Shown here: one piece after another, positions 24,458 through 32,558 of the stretch
Numbering within the stretch: position 1 is the first letter of the stretch
How the letters are laid out: each line of letters starts with the position of its first letter
Origin: Kribbella pratensis
GTDB lineage: Bacteria; Actinomycetota; Actinomycetes; Propionibacteriales; Kribbellaceae
Length of the DNA stretch: 64,000 nt
Direction: 5' to 3'
Assembly (NCBI RefSeq): GCF_004366075.1
Contig: NZ_SODU01000004.1
Span: 740,839 to 804,838, forward strand
The notes under the pieces: model-generated
The model's input: only the letters and a program-made list of their open reading frames with translations
The model's database searches: none
What the model was told of the DNA's origin: nothing
Position numbers and translations under genes: made by a program

Positions 24458-25933
24458 TCAGCCGCTGTACGGCGTGAGCAACTGGTCGACGGGCGCATAG
24501 TCGTCGGTCAGCACCGGCGCGTTGCCGACGAAGCTGTCCGGCCGGTCGAGGACGCCCATCGAAGGCTCGAGCTGGCCCATGATCGCCGGTACGTCGATCG
24601 GCTTGTCGGACGCCGCCACCACGAAGTTCCCGCCGCTGTGGCCGGACAGTTCGTCCTTGCGCGCGATCACCGCGACGTACGGGAAGACCGCCTGCGCCGT
24701 CTTGATCTCGGCCTTCGCGAACTTGGCGGCGCCGTAGTCGATGACGTTGATCAGGTAGAGCCCGTCTGGTCGCAGTACTCGTCGTACGTCGGCCACTAGC
24801 TCGCGGGTGGTGAGGTGCCAGGGCACGGAGAGCCCACTGAAGGCGTCCATCAGGACCAGGTCCCGGCTGTCCGTCTCCTCGTCACGTACGCCGAGCCGGC
24901 CGTCCTGCACCGTAACCGTCAGGTCCGGACCGGTCTGGACGCCGAGCTCCCGCTTGTCGAGCTCCACCACGGCCTTGTCGATCTCGTACACCTGGTGCTT
25001 GCTGCCGGGCCGTGTCGCCGTCACGTACCGCGTCATGGTCAGACCGCCACCGCCGACGTGCAGCGCGTTCAGCGGCCGTCCCTCGGCCCAGGTGCCGTTG
25101 ATGGCGGCCGCGAAGCTCTTGATGTACTCGAACTCCAGGTACGTCGGGTCCTTGAGGTCGACGTACGAGTGCCGCGCTTGGTCGAGGTACAGGGTCCGCC
25201 CACTCTCCCGGTTCGGGTCCGCGACCACCCGAGCGCAGTGGTACGCCGTCTCGACCTCACACGGCCGCGGCGCGACAAGGGTCAGCGTGGCGCCGACGAC
25301 CGCGAGAGCGACCGGCTTCACCGCTGCCTGCACACCACGCAGCAGGAAGGTCAGCGCGGCTCCGACGACCACCAGTGCGGCGCCCAGGGTCAGAACGATC
25401 GTGCTGATCGGAACCGTCGCCACGAACACGAACCCGGTCAGCACAGTGCCGACGATGCCGCCGACCGTGGCGTACGCGGACAGCCGGCCAACGACGGTTC
25501 CGGTCTGAGCCAGTGTGGCCAGCCGTAGCTTCGTCACCATCGGTGTGACGGCCGCCAGGAGCGACGCGGGCGCGAACAGCGTGACAGCAAGTACCAGGAA
25601 CACCAGCTCGCTCGCGCCACCCCGGAGCGCTTCACCCGTCCAGCGGACCACCGGGAGGATCAGCATCACCAGCGCCCCGCTGAGCAGGAACAGCGGACCG
25701 AGTGTCCGGTGCGGCGGCACCACGTCCGCGAAACGGCCACCCAGTGCCGCACCGGTCGCGATCGCGGCCAGCGCGACTCCGATGACCGCGGTGTTCGTCT
25801 CCAGCGTCAGGCCGATGTACGGCGCCACCAGCCGGAGCGAGACGAGCTCCAGGACCATGACGGCGGCCGAACTCCCGAACGCCAGCGCAATGGCCAGCTT
25901 CTGCCCAACCGGCCCACCCTCACCCATGTACAC
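24458..25933 (-). CDS. Membrane-anchored spermidine-synthase-like protein
   Basis: The N-terminal half (about 1-230) has seven to eight membrane spans arranged like a half-MFS unit (AIALAFGSSAAVMVLELVSL, GPLFLLSGALVMLILPVV). The C-terminal half (about 260-491) is a Rossmann methyltransferase-fold spermidine synthase domain: ALHVGGGGLTMTRYV is the nucleotide loop, VYEIDKAVVELDKRELG the acidic ligand strand, and LVLMDAFSGLSVPWHLTTREL follows. The canonical polyamine-synthase catalytic Asp pattern is only partly kept, so actual polyamine synthesis is doubtful. The gene may be co-transcribed with pgm 11 bp downstream. Confidence 0.85.
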   Translation of the reverse strand: MYMGEGGPVGQKLAIALAFGSSAAVMVLELVSLRLVAPYIGLTLETNTAVIGVALAAIATGAALGGRFADVVPPHRTLGPLFLLSGALVMLILPVVRWTGEALRGGASELVFLVLAVTLFAPASLLAAVTPMVTKLRLATLAQTGTVVGRLSAYATVGGIVGTVLTGFVFVATVPISTIVLTLGAALVVVGAALTFLLRGVQAAVKPVALAVVGATLTLVAPRPCEVETAYHCARVVADPNRESGRTLYLDQARHSYVDLKDPTYLEFEYIKSFAAAINGTWAEGRPLNALHVGGGGLTMTRYVTATRPGSKHQVYEIDKAVVELDKRELGVQTGPDLTVTVQDGRLGVRDEETDSRDLVLMDAFSGLSVPWHLTTRELVADVRRVLRPDGLYLINVIDYGAAKFAKAEIKTAQAVFPYVAVIARKDELSGHSGGNFVVAASDKPIDVPAIMGQLEPSMGVLDRPDSFVGNAPVLTDDYAPVDQLLTPYSG

Positions 25934-25954
25934 CCGCGTAACCCTATAGAACGC

Positions 25955-26281
25955 TCAGACCTCGTCGAGGCGGTACGCCGTCTCGACGAGATCCTCGAAG
26001 TGGGCCCAGTCCACGTCGACGTCCAGGTACACGCCGAGCCAGCCTCGGTGGCCGACGTACGGCGGCCTGTAGAAGTGCTCCGGGTCGTCCGCGACCAGCG
26101 ACTCCTGCACACCAGGTCGCGCCGCCATCCACACACCGAGGCGGTCGTCGTGGTGGTGGTCGGCGTACATCACGAAGGTCTTCTTGTCCCGGACGAACCA
26201 GGTCGGCTCACCATGACTCAGCCGCTCGGTCACCTCAGGCAGTGCGAGGCACAAGCTGCGTACGTGTTCCAGAACATCCAT
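25955..26281 (-). CDS. MmcQ/YjbR family protein
   Basis: The 108-residue protein matches the small YjbR/CyaY-like fold: RSLCLALPEVTERLSHGEPT at the start, FVRDKKTFVMYADHHHDDRL, a middle PEHFYRPPYVGHRGWLGVYL, and the terminal VETAYRLDEV. Members bind DNA or are uncharacterised; PPYVGHRGWLGVYLD is the most conserved segment. It stands between the response regulator and the spermidine-synthase-like gene on the same strand with 17-21 bp gaps, so joint transcription is possible but not obvious functionally. Confidence 0.85.
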   Translation of the reverse strand: MDVLEHVRSLCLALPEVTERLSHGEPTWFVRDKKTFVMYADHHHDDRLGVWMAARPGVQESLVADDPEHFYRPPYVGHRGWLGVYLDVDVDWAHFEDLVETAYRLDEV

Positions 26282-26298
26282 CTACTCAGTGTCCCTGC

Positions 26299-26964
26299 TC
26301 AGTGCCTCGGGCCAGGGATCACCACACCCGCCTCGTACGCGTAAACGACCGCCTGTGCGCGATCACGCAGGTCCAGCTTGGTCAGGATGTTGCTGACATG
26401 CGTCTTGACGGTCTGCTCGGCCAGCACCAGTTCGTCGGCGATCTGCCGGTTGGACAGTCCACGGGCGACCAGTCGCAGTACGTCGGTCTCTCGCGGCGTC
26501 AACCGGGCCGGTGTGGTCAGTACGACGGGTTGCGCGCGAGCGAAGTCCTCTACCAGTCGCCGGGTGACGGACGGCGCCAGCAGAGCGTCACCAGCCGCGA
26601 CGACTCGCACTGCTGCAGCCAGCTCGTCCGGGGTGGAGTGCTTCAACAGGAAGCCACTGGCACCGGCGCGGAGCGCTGCGTACACGTAGTCGTCCAGGTC
26701 GAACGTCGTCAGCATCACGACCCGCGGCGGCTCGCCAGGTGTCGAGTCGGCGAGGATGCGCTGGGTCGCGGCGAGCCCGTCGAGCACCGGCATCCGGACG
26801 TCCATCAAGATCACGTCCGGCGTCAGCTCGGCCGCCAGCTCGACCGCCCGGGCACCGTCGCCGGCCTGTCCGACGACCTCGATGTCGGGCTGCGCATCGA
26901 GCAGCGCACTGAACCCGGCCCGCACCATCTCCTGGTCGTCAACCACCAATACCGTGATCGCCAC
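26299..26964 (-). CDS. NarL/FixJ-type response regulator
   Basis: The 221-residue regulator has a receiver domain (residues 1-120) with the acidic pair in VLVVDDQEMV, the phospho-acceptor Asp in DVILMDVRMPVLDG, the Thr of VVMLTTFD and Lys of GFLLKHSTPDEL. A LuxR helix-turn-helix follows (about 150-215, LTPRETDVLRLVARGLSNRQ). It overlaps its histidine kinase gene by 26 bp. It is expected to act as a dimeric DNA-binding activator once phosphorylated. Targets are unknown, but the membrane protein first in the operon is a likely one. Confidence 0.94.
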   Translation of the reverse strand: MAITVLVVDDQEMVRAGFSALLDAQPDIEVVGQAGDGARAVELAAELTPDVILMDVRMPVLDGLAATQRILADSTPGEPPRVVMLTTFDLDDYVYAALRAGASGFLLKHSTPDELAAAVRVVAAGDALLAPSVTRRLVEDFARAQPVVLTTPARLTPRETDVLRLVARGLSNRQIADELVLAEQTVKTHVSNILTKLDLRDRAQAVVYAYEAGVVIPGPRH

Positions 26965-28138
26965 TGCCCACCTCCTTTACCACCGGAATGAACGCCCGCA
27001 CCAGATAACCGCCTTCAGGGGTCGGCCCGGTGCTCACAGTCCCGTCGACGAGTGCCACCCGCTCCCGCATCCCAGTCAGCCCGTGCCCGCTCCCCGGCGC
27101 CGGTACGACGGGCCGCGGCGGCTTCTCGTTCTGCACGATCACTTCCAGCTCGCCCGCAGTACGCCGTACCGCCACCTCCACGGCCGCGTGCAAGGCGTGC
27201 CGTACGGCGTTGCTGAGCCCCTCCTGCACGACGCGGTACGCCGTCAGCTCGACAGCAGGGTCGAGCCCGGTCGGCACGTCACCCACCAGCCGCACATCTG
27301 CTCCAGCCCGCCGCGTGCTCTCGACGAGTTCAGCCACCTGGTCCAGACCAGGCTGTGGTCCCATCTGCGGTTGCTCGACCGGCTCGCGCAGCAAACGCAG
27401 TACGCGACGCATCTCGGTCAGCGAAGCCCGTGCTTCGTCAGCAATGCCCGTGAACTCCTCACGAACGGCGTCCGGTACGTCGGGCAGCCGGTGAGGCGCA
27501 CTGTCCGCGCGGACCACCACGACGGACAGGTGGTGAGCCACGACGTCGTGCAGCTCGCGGGCGATCCTGGCCCGCTCCTGCAACCGCTCGCGTTCTGCAC
27601 GCTCGGCCTTGCTGATCGTCTCCTGCTCGGCAAGTCGACGGTTCGTGTCGACCCGCGAACGGAGGAGGTCGCCGACCACTCCCGCTACGCCTGACAGCAC
27701 CGCCATGGTGATCAGACCGGGCCAGCTGCCGCGGTCCGGTGCCAGCCCGAGCGCAATGACACCCAGGGCCTGCGTCGCCACCCACCAGCCGACCAGTTCC
27801 CGTCGGCCGAGTCCACGCGCACCGGCGATCGCAATGACGAGCGAATGCCCGAACGCTGACGTCGTACCCCACGGCCACGGTTCACTCGAGCTAACTGGAC
27901 TCGTCAGCGCAGCCATGACAGCAGTGGTGACGAGCGAGACCACCACTGCGGCCCGCGGCCGCAACCACGACAGGCTCAGCGACAGCGCCCGTGCAATCGC
28001 CAGGCTCAGCACAGCCGCGATCGGTACGTCGTAGTGCTGTGCGAGATCCATGAGAGTCAGCACGAGCAGCGCGGCGACGGCCAGCCCGGCGGCCCACGGC
28101 CGCCTCATCGGTATCTGCACGGGTTGGACCTTACTCAC
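26939..28138 (-). CDS. NarL-type sensor histidine kinase
   Basis: This 399-residue kinase has about five N-terminal membrane spans (PWAAGLAVAALLVLTLMDLA onwards) with little extracytoplasmic sequence, so it probably senses an intramembrane signal. The HisKA_3 dimerisation domain carries ERARIARELHDVVAHHLSVV with the phospho-acceptor His. The ATPase domain has VVQEGLSNAVRHA (N box) and GSGHGLTGMRERVALVDG (G box). GTG 28138 overlaps the upstream stop as GTGA. It signals to the regulator encoded next. Confidence 0.93.
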   Translation of the reverse strand: MSKVQPVQIPMRRPWAAGLAVAALLVLTLMDLAQHYDVPIAAVLSLAIARALSLSLSWLRPRAAVVVSLVTTAVMAALTSPVSSSEPWPWGTTSAFGHSLVIAIAGARGLGRRELVGWWVATQALGVIALGLAPDRGSWPGLITMAVLSGVAGVVGDLLRSRVDTNRRLAEQETISKAERAERERLQERARIARELHDVVAHHLSVVVVRADSAPHRLPDVPDAVREEFTGIADEARASLTEMRRVLRLLREPVEQPQMGPQPGLDQVAELVESTRRAGADVRLVGDVPTGLDPAVELTAYRVVQEGLSNAVRHALHAAVEVAVRRTAGELEVIVQNEKPPRPVVPAPGSGHGLTGMRERVALVDGTVSTGPTPEGGYLVRAFIPVVKEVGSGDHGIGG

Positions 28139-28683
28139 AGCTGCTGCAGCCAGGACCAGAAGAACGCCAGGCTACCCGCCGCCAGCACGATAGTTGCCGG
28201 AAGCACCCACTTGTTCGTCCCCTGCACCAGGAGCGTGTGCACTGCCGCAATGCCGCGCAGCGCGAACAGGAACACGACAATGCACGGTACGGCGATCAGA
28301 CCGTGCGCGGCCCACGCTCCAGCTCGCGTCGGTCCGCCCCACGTCCCTGGCTGAACCGGACCATGCTCGACGAGCCCCCAGAACGGGCCGCGAACCAGAG
28401 CCAACACCATGAGCAGCATCACGAACCAGTTGGTCAGTCCGAGCACCGCACTGAGTAGCCCGTACCCGAAGGTCCGCGCGTTGCTCATCGACTGCGCACC
28501 ACGTGCACCGAGACTGCGCCATCGCCTCGCTGCGGTTTCCTCCTCGCCCAGCATCGCGTCCGCCATTGCCTGTACGCCGGCTGGCACCAGCAGCGCGTCG
28601 TACAGCAATGTGCTGCCCAGGCGTCGCAGGGTGTGGGGGCGGCCGGCGCTGGGTGCCGTGGGGCGGGTGAGTACGTCCGTCAT
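28135..28683 (-). CDS. Membrane protein of the two-component operon (182 aa)
   Basis: Start ATG 28683 is chosen since GAGGAG lies 6 nt before it; an ATG 6 bp upstream would sit directly on that site. A polar N-terminus with YDALLVPAGVQAMADAMLGE precedes three predicted membrane spans (TFGYGLLSAVLGLTNWFVML, HGLIAVPCIVVFLFALRGIA, KWVLPATIVLAAGSLAFFW). I do not recognise the family. Being first gene and coupled to the kinase by a 4-bp overlap, it may be an accessory sensor or the system's effector. Confidence 0.75.
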   Translation of the reverse strand: MTDVLTRPTAPSAGRPHTLRRLGSTLLYDALLVPAGVQAMADAMLGEEETAARRWRSLGARGAQSMSNARTFGYGLLSAVLGLTNWFVMLLMVLALVRGPFWGLVEHGPVQPGTWGGPTRAGAWAAHGLIAVPCIVVFLFALRGIAAVHTLLVQGTNKWVLPATIVLAAGSLAFFWSWLQQL

Positions 28684-28790
28684 CGTCATCTCCTCGGTCT
28701 CAAGTCCTGAGATCGAGGCTAGGAATTCGCGGCCGTCGGCACCTCCAGCCACGGAGCCGATCCGGAACCAGTACCCGGGTAGGGGTCTCC

Positions 28791-28806
28791 TGTGATTCAG
28801 GTCACA
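28791..28806. promoter_or_regulatory. Perfect Crp-type site TGTGA-N6-TCACA
   Basis: TGTGA (28791-28795) and TCACA (28802-28806) are separated by TTCAGG. This is the exact Crp/Rv3676-type palindrome. It lies between the divergent two-component operon (start 28683) and a lipoprotein gene (start 28911), about 105-110 bp from each start codon, so it could control either or both. Confidence 0.55.
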
Positions 28807-28910
28807 GTGACCACGATGCGTGTCGCGGCGTTACACGGTCAGTGCCGAGCGGTGTGCTACGCCGCCGACGGCGCGAGCGGTGAGAGTCCAACAGGAGGTA
28901 CTCGCACACC

Positions 28911-29450
28911 ATGCGCATGCGGAACCTGGTTATGACCGCCATGCTGACCCCGGTTTTGCTGCTCCCCGGCTGCGGCAACGAGGCCGACAGCAATGTCGCC
29001 GCGGCGGTTCCGGCGGCGCACAAGGCGGCCCGGACCACGACCACCGACGATGCGGCCGGCTCCGACGACCCCGTGCTGAACGCGTACTACACGTACCGCG
29101 TCGCACTCGACGTGATGATGCGCAGCGGGGGCGGCAAGACCAAGCAACTGGAGCCGACGATGACGCCGGCGATGTTCCAGGCGATCAGCGCGCAGGCGAA
29201 GTACTTCCGGACCCACAAACTGCGCAACACCGGCAGCACCAAGGTGCTGTGGGCGAAGCGCACGTTGGCGGCGAACGGCGTCATCGTCAGCGCCTGCTAC
29301 GACACCTCCGCGGCGCGCACCGTCAACGTCCGCGGTCGCGGCGTACTGCCGAACACCACCCCGACCCGCTGGCTCGACCAGATGCGCGTCCTCAACCAGC
29401 AGTCCCGCTGGATCGTCGACGGCGGCACCACCACCCCCAACGCCTGCTGA
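28911..29450 (+). CDS. Hypothetical lipoprotein (179 aa)
   Basis: AGGAGG precedes two possible ATG codons (28911 and 28917). The signal peptide MRNLVMTAMLTPVLLLPGC ends in lipobox LPGC, then a low-complexity Ala/Thr/Asp linker. The folded part (about 50-179) contains DPVLNAYYTYRVALDVMMRS, LNQQSRWIVDGGTT and two Cys residues (near 130 and at the C-terminus). The layout, a small NTF2-like alpha+beta unit after a linker, is common in actinobacterial lipoproteins of unknown function. It is divergent from the two-component operon across a Crp-type site. Confidence 0.78.
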   Translation: MRMRNLVMTAMLTPVLLLPGCGNEADSNVAAAVPAAHKAARTTTTDDAAGSDDPVLNAYYTYRVALDVMMRSGGGKTKQLEPTMTPAMFQAISAQAKYFRTHKLRNTGSTKVLWAKRTLAANGVIVSACYDTSAARTVNVRGRGVLPNTTPTRWLDQMRVLNQQSRWIVDGGTTTPNAC

Positions 29451-29560
29451 ACACCTCCCATTTATGGCAGTGGGATCACGATTGCGCGGCCCCCGGATTC
29501 CTCCGCCCAGGCGCGGGCAGACTCACTGACAAGTGCCGGAACAGGTCGAGGGGTCCACCG

Positions 29561-30049
29561 ATGATCGACACGAGTATTGGGCGTTGGCTGCCGTTCCTCG
29601 GCCGCCGCCGTACGCCGGAATCGCTGCGGCCACGCGGCACGAGTTCCCGGGTCAGCCGGCTCGCGGCGCAGTACGACGTCGAGGTCGACGCCGCCCTGCA
29701 ACGCCTGTGGCCGAAGGCGCGGATCTACCACGACCGCGAGTTCACCCGGGACCGCGCCGACTTCCTGCTGGTCGTCCGCGGCCGCGGCGTGATGATCGAG
29801 ACCAAGGTCAAGAGCGACCCGGGGCTGTTCCGCGGCTCGACCCTTCCGCCGCTGCTCGACCGGCTGCAGCGTGACGGCCGGCGGCTCGTCGTCCTCGTGA
29901 ACCAGGGCGACCCCACGCCGGCCCGCGACCTGATCAGCACCAAGCTCGGCGACAAGGGCCGGATCGTGGTCTGGTCCGGTCCGCACCACGACACCGAACT
30001 CCGCCAGGCCGTCGAGTCACTCCTCCAGCAAACCACCCGCCACGCCTGA
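29561..30049 (+). CDS. Putative PD-(D/E)XK nuclease-like protein (162 aa)
   Basis: ATG 29561 is taken as start because upstream codons are antisense-like and the ribosome site is GAGGGG. The core RARIYHDREFTR-type strand (KARIYHDREFTRDRADFLLV) followed by VRGRGVMIETKVKSD has the D...ExK spacing of the PD-(D/E)XK fold: Asp in RADF, then Glu-Thr-Lys. A final helix-strand unit (LVVLVNQGDPTPARDLIST) agrees with the fold. It resembles NERD-like or restriction-like domains, but is short. Substrate and partners are unknown. A strong convergent hairpin lies 13 bp after the stop. Confidence 0.6.
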   Translation: MIDTSIGRWLPFLGRRRTPESLRPRGTSSRVSRLAAQYDVEVDAALQRLWPKARIYHDREFTRDRADFLLVVRGRGVMIETKVKSDPGLFRGSTLPPLLDRLQRDGRRLVVLVNQGDPTPARDLISTKLGDKGRIVVWSGPHHDTELRQAVESLLQQTTRHA

Positions 30050-30061
30050 CCAGCGGGACCC

Positions 30062-30123
30062 GGAACAGGCAATGGGGACCCTGCACAGGCAATTGCCTGT
30101 GCACGGTCCCCATCAGGTGTTCC
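30062..30123. terminator. Bidirectional terminator-like hairpin
   Basis: At the centre lies a perfect 22-nt palindrome (30082-30103, core CAGGCAATTGCCTG). It is flanked by ATGGGGACC (30072-30080) and GGTCCCCAT (30105-30113) with a single C/C mismatch, and further out by GGAACA (30062-30067) and TGTTCC (30118-30123). It sits exactly between convergent genes, so it should stop transcription from both sides. Confidence 0.7.
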
Positions 30124-30126
30124 TAG

Positions 30127-30678
30127 TCAGGCGTTCTTGATCGCCGAGACCTCGAGCTCCAGCGTGACCTTCTCGCTGACCAGTACGCCGCCGCCCTCGA
30201 GCGCCGCGTTCCAGCTGACGCCGAAGTCCTTGCGGTTGATCACGACCGAGCCCTCCAGGCCGAGCCGCTGGTTGCCGAACGGGTCGGTCGCCGTCCCGGT
30301 GTACTCGAAGGTGACGTCGACCGACCTGGTGACGCCGCGGATCGTCAGGTCGCCGGTCACCACGAACTCGGCGTCGCCGGCCGGCTTCACGGCGGTCGAC
30401 ACGAAGGTGATCTCCGGGTTCTCGTCCATCGCGAGGAAGTCGTTGCTGCGCAGGTGCTCGTCGCGCTGGCTGTTGCGGGTGTTGATGCTCTTCGCCTGGA
30501 TCGTCACCTTCCCCGACGAGTTCGCCGGGTTCTCGCCGTCGATGTGGAACGAGCCCTCGAACTCGTCGAACGCGCCCCGAACCTTGGTCACCATCGCATG
30601 CCGGGCACTGAAGCCGATCCGGGTGTGGGAGGCGTCGAGGGTGTAGTCACCGCTGAGCGCGGCGTACTCGCTGGACAT
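30127..30678 (-). CDS. YceI family protein
   Basis: The 183-residue protein shows the YceI lipocalin-like barrel from end to end: GDYTLDASHTRIGFSARHAM, VRGAFDEFEGSFHIDGENPA, SINTRNSQRDEHLRSNDFLA, VTGDLTIRGVTRSVDVTFEY and the closing FGVSWNAALEGGGVLVSEKV. YceI proteins bind isoprenoid-type lipids such as polyprenyl chains. No signal peptide is present, so this one is cytoplasmic, which is common in actinobacteria. GGAGGAA lies upstream of the ATG. Confidence 0.93.
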   Translation of the reverse strand: MSSEYAALSGDYTLDASHTRIGFSARHAMVTKVRGAFDEFEGSFHIDGENPANSSGKVTIQAKSINTRNSQRDEHLRSNDFLAMDENPEITFVSTAVKPAGDAEFVVTGDLTIRGVTRSVDVTFEYTGTATDPFGNQRLGLEGSVVINRKDFGVSWNAALEGGGVLVSEKVTLELEVSAIKNA

Positions 30679-30901
30679 CGCGGATTCCTCCAGAAAGGTA
30701 GTTGAAGTTTAGATAGTACAGAGTTCACCCTTAACGCTCAGAAGTCCACCCCACACCCGGCGTGTCCGAGTCGTGGACCCGATCGAACCGGGAAATGGAC
30801 ACGACCCCAGAGCCGACTGTTGCCTGAGGCAACGGAGTTAACCGGTTGCGCCGGCCCGGGCCGGGCTTGTCTCATAGGTGGTCGAAGATCGGAGGACCGT
30901 C

Positions 30902-31390
30902 GTGGAACCGCTCAGCGCCGAGGACATCAGGCGCTCGTTCGTCAATTCGTCCAAGAGCCAGGTCAAGGCGATGGCGCTGCCGCCGAGGTTCACCGAACTG
31001 CCCTGGGAGTCGCTGGACTTCCTCGGCTGGCGTGACGGCAAGGCGCCGAACCGCGGCTACCTCGTCGTACGGCGGGACACCGGCGTCACCGGGATCGCGG
31101 TCAGCACCCAGACGTCGGGCGCCGCGCGCCGGTTCGCCGGGCTGTGCGACCTGTGCAACACCGCGCATCACGTCAGCGACGTCGCGCTGTTCGTGGCCCG
31201 CCGAGCGGGTTCGGCCGGCCGGGAGGGGAACACGGTCGGGATGTACATCTGCGCCGACCTGGCCTGCTCGCTGTACATCCGCGGCCTGAAGGACCTCGAC
31301 CTGCCGCAGGGTGAAACGGCCGGCCCGGACGTCCGGGCGAAACGCCTCGCGACTCGCCTGGAGAGTTTCGTCCAGCGCGTCCTCGCCTGA
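30902..31390 (+). CDS. FBP-domain zinc protein (EF-G-binding family)
   Basis: GTG 30902 is chosen because GGAGGA lies 5 nt upstream. The 162-residue protein matches the FBP domain: IRRSFVNSSKSQVKAMALPP, ELPWESLDFLGWRDGKAPNR, and a treble-clef zinc finger made by GLCDLCNTAHH (Cys-x2-Cys) and YICADLACSLYIRG (Cys-x4-Cys). FusB/FBP proteins bind elongation factor G and can free it from fusidic-acid-stalled ribosomes; housekeeping relatives are common in actinobacteria. Resistance is therefore possible but not shown. Confidence 0.88.
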   Translation: MEPLSAEDIRRSFVNSSKSQVKAMALPPRFTELPWESLDFLGWRDGKAPNRGYLVVRRDTGVTGIAVSTQTSGAARRFAGLCDLCNTAHHVSDVALFVARRAGSAGREGNTVGMYICADLACSLYIRGLKDLDLPQGETAGPDVRAKRLATRLESFVQRVLA

Positions 31391-31448
31391 CGTCCGGAGC
31401 ACTACCCTTGTGGTGCACAACGGCCCGCGGAGTACCAGGGAGAGCGCG

Positions 31449-31703
31449 ATGACCGAGTTCCGGATCACTCACGAGATCCACCAGACACACCCGGACATTC
31501 GCGAGCGGCTCACCGCGACCACGATCGAGGCGATCAACGAGTCCAGCGCCCGTTCCGCCGAGGACGCGGCCCGGGTGCTGCGCCACAAGCTCGGCGAGAT
31601 CGGCGTGGAGATGAGCGACGACGCCTGCCTGTCGGCGATCGAACGCATCCGCTCCGGCAAACAACTCCGCTTCGAAATCGAACCCGTCCCCGACGAGGAC
31701 TGA
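31449..31703 (+). CDS. Small hypothetical protein (84 aa)
   Basis: ATG 31449 follows AGGGAGA. The acidic protein MTEFRITHEIHQTHPDIRER is predicted helical with a central TIEAINESSARSAEDAARVL helix and a C-terminal DDACLSAIERIRSGKQLRFE unit. No family is recognised. A TACCCT box about 45 bp upstream may be its promoter. The gene ends 38 bp before a terminator-like repeat that begins the tandem array at 31741. Confidence 0.65.
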   Translation: MTEFRITHEIHQTHPDIRERLTATTIEAINESSARSAEDAARVLRHKLGEIGVEMSDDACLSAIERIRSGKQLRFEIEPVPDED

Positions 31704-31740
31704 GCCCCAACCCTCCACCCGAAGGGGTATCCCCGCGACT

Positions 31741-32000
31741 GGAGGGTTGCCCATTGAAAATCCGAGGGGGCAACCCTCCGGGTCGGTGAACAACCCTTCA
31801 GGTCGGTGGGCAACCCTTCGGGTCGGTGGGCAACCCTCCGGGTCGGTGAACAACCCTTCAGGTCGGGGGGCAACCCTTCGGGTCGGTGAGCAACCCTTCA
31901 GGTCGGTGGGCAACCCTCCGGGTCGGTGAACAACCCTTCGGGTCGGTGAACAACCCTTCGGGTCGGTGGGCAACCCTTCGGGGCGGGGGGCAACCCTGCG
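31741..32000 (+). repeat. Terminator arm followed by eleven 20-bp tandem repeats
   Basis: GGAGGGTTGCCC (31741-31752) pairs perfectly with GGGCAACCCTCC (31768-31779) across a 15-nt loop, a hairpin suited to terminate the preceding gene. The right arm is the first of eleven head-to-tail 20-bp units (31768-31987, consensus GGGCAACCCTTCGGGTCGGT, with GAA/GAG and CTC/TTC/TCA variants), plus a decayed twelfth copy to about 32000. There are no spacers. The array ends 34 bp before pyrE. Confidence 0.9.
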
Positions 32001-32020
32001 TCGGGCGGCGGGGTGGCAGG

Positions 32021-32026
32021 TAGGGT
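32021..32026 (+). promoter_or_regulatory. Leaderless promoter -10 box of pyrE (TAGGGT)
   Basis: TAGGGT ends 7 nt before GTG 32034. That start codon begins the conserved pyrE N-terminus and has no ribosome-binding site, so the mRNA is probably leaderless. The repeat array would then lie in upstream promoter DNA, not in the leader. Confidence 0.5.
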
Positions 32027-32033
32027 GCGGGGC

Positions 32034-32558
32034 GTGGAGCTTGCTGAGTTGGGGCGTCGGATATATGCGACTGCACATCTGACCGGGGAGTTCCTGCTCC
32101 GGTCCGGGCAGACGACGACGGAGTACTTCGACAAGTACCGGTTCGAGGCCGATCCGGTGCTGCTGGACGAGGTGACCGCCGCGATGGTCCCGCTGATCCC
32201 CGACGGCACGGAGGTACTGGCCGGGCTGGAGATGGGCGGTATCCCGGTCGTCACCGCGCTCGGGCGGCACACCGGCCTGCCCTGCGCGTTCGTCCGCAAG
32301 CAGGCGAAGTCCTACGGCACCTGCCGGCTGGCCGAGGGCGCCGAGACCAAAGGCCGCCGGGTCACGATCGTCGAGGACGTCGTCACCACCGGCGGCCAGA
32401 TCGTCCTGTCGGCGAACGAACTCCGCGCCCTGGGCGCCACGATCACCGACGCCCTCTGCGTCATCAACCGCAACCCCACCACACCAAACCAACTCACCGA
32501 AGCCGGCCTGACCCTCCACGCCCTACTGACCCCAGAACACCTCACACCAACCCCCTGA
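32034..32558 (+). CDS. pyrE: Orotate phosphoribosyltransferase
   Basis: OPRTase joins orotate to PRPP to make OMP in pyrimidine synthesis. The 174-residue protein has the conserved start ELGRRIYATAHLTGEFLLRS, the substrate segment YFDKYRFEADP, the LAGLEMGGIPVVTALG strand, the flexible catalytic loop with RKQAKSYGTCRLAEG and the PRPP motif VTIVEDVVTTGGQI. The GTG at 32034 begins the family's normal N-terminus. No other pyrimidine genes are nearby. Different tandem repeat arrays lie immediately upstream and downstream. Confidence 0.93.
   Translation: MELAELGRRIYATAHLTGEFLLRSGQTTTEYFDKYRFEADPVLLDEVTAAMVPLIPDGTEVLAGLEMGGIPVVTALGRHTGLPCAFVRKQAKSYGTCRLAEGAETKGRRVTIVEDVVTTGGQIVLSANELRALGATITDALCVINRNPTTPNQLTEAGLTLHALLTPEHLTPTP

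Noticed and set aside
31768..32000. CRISPR array
   Set aside because: Repeats are 20 bp and directly adjacent with no spacers; no cas genes nearby.
31747..32299. Repeat proteins encoded within the 20-bp array (e.g. PTRRVAHRPEGL units)
   Set aside because: Period-20 peptide repeats arise from translating a 20-bp DNA repeat in any frame; no start signal and no conserved protein.
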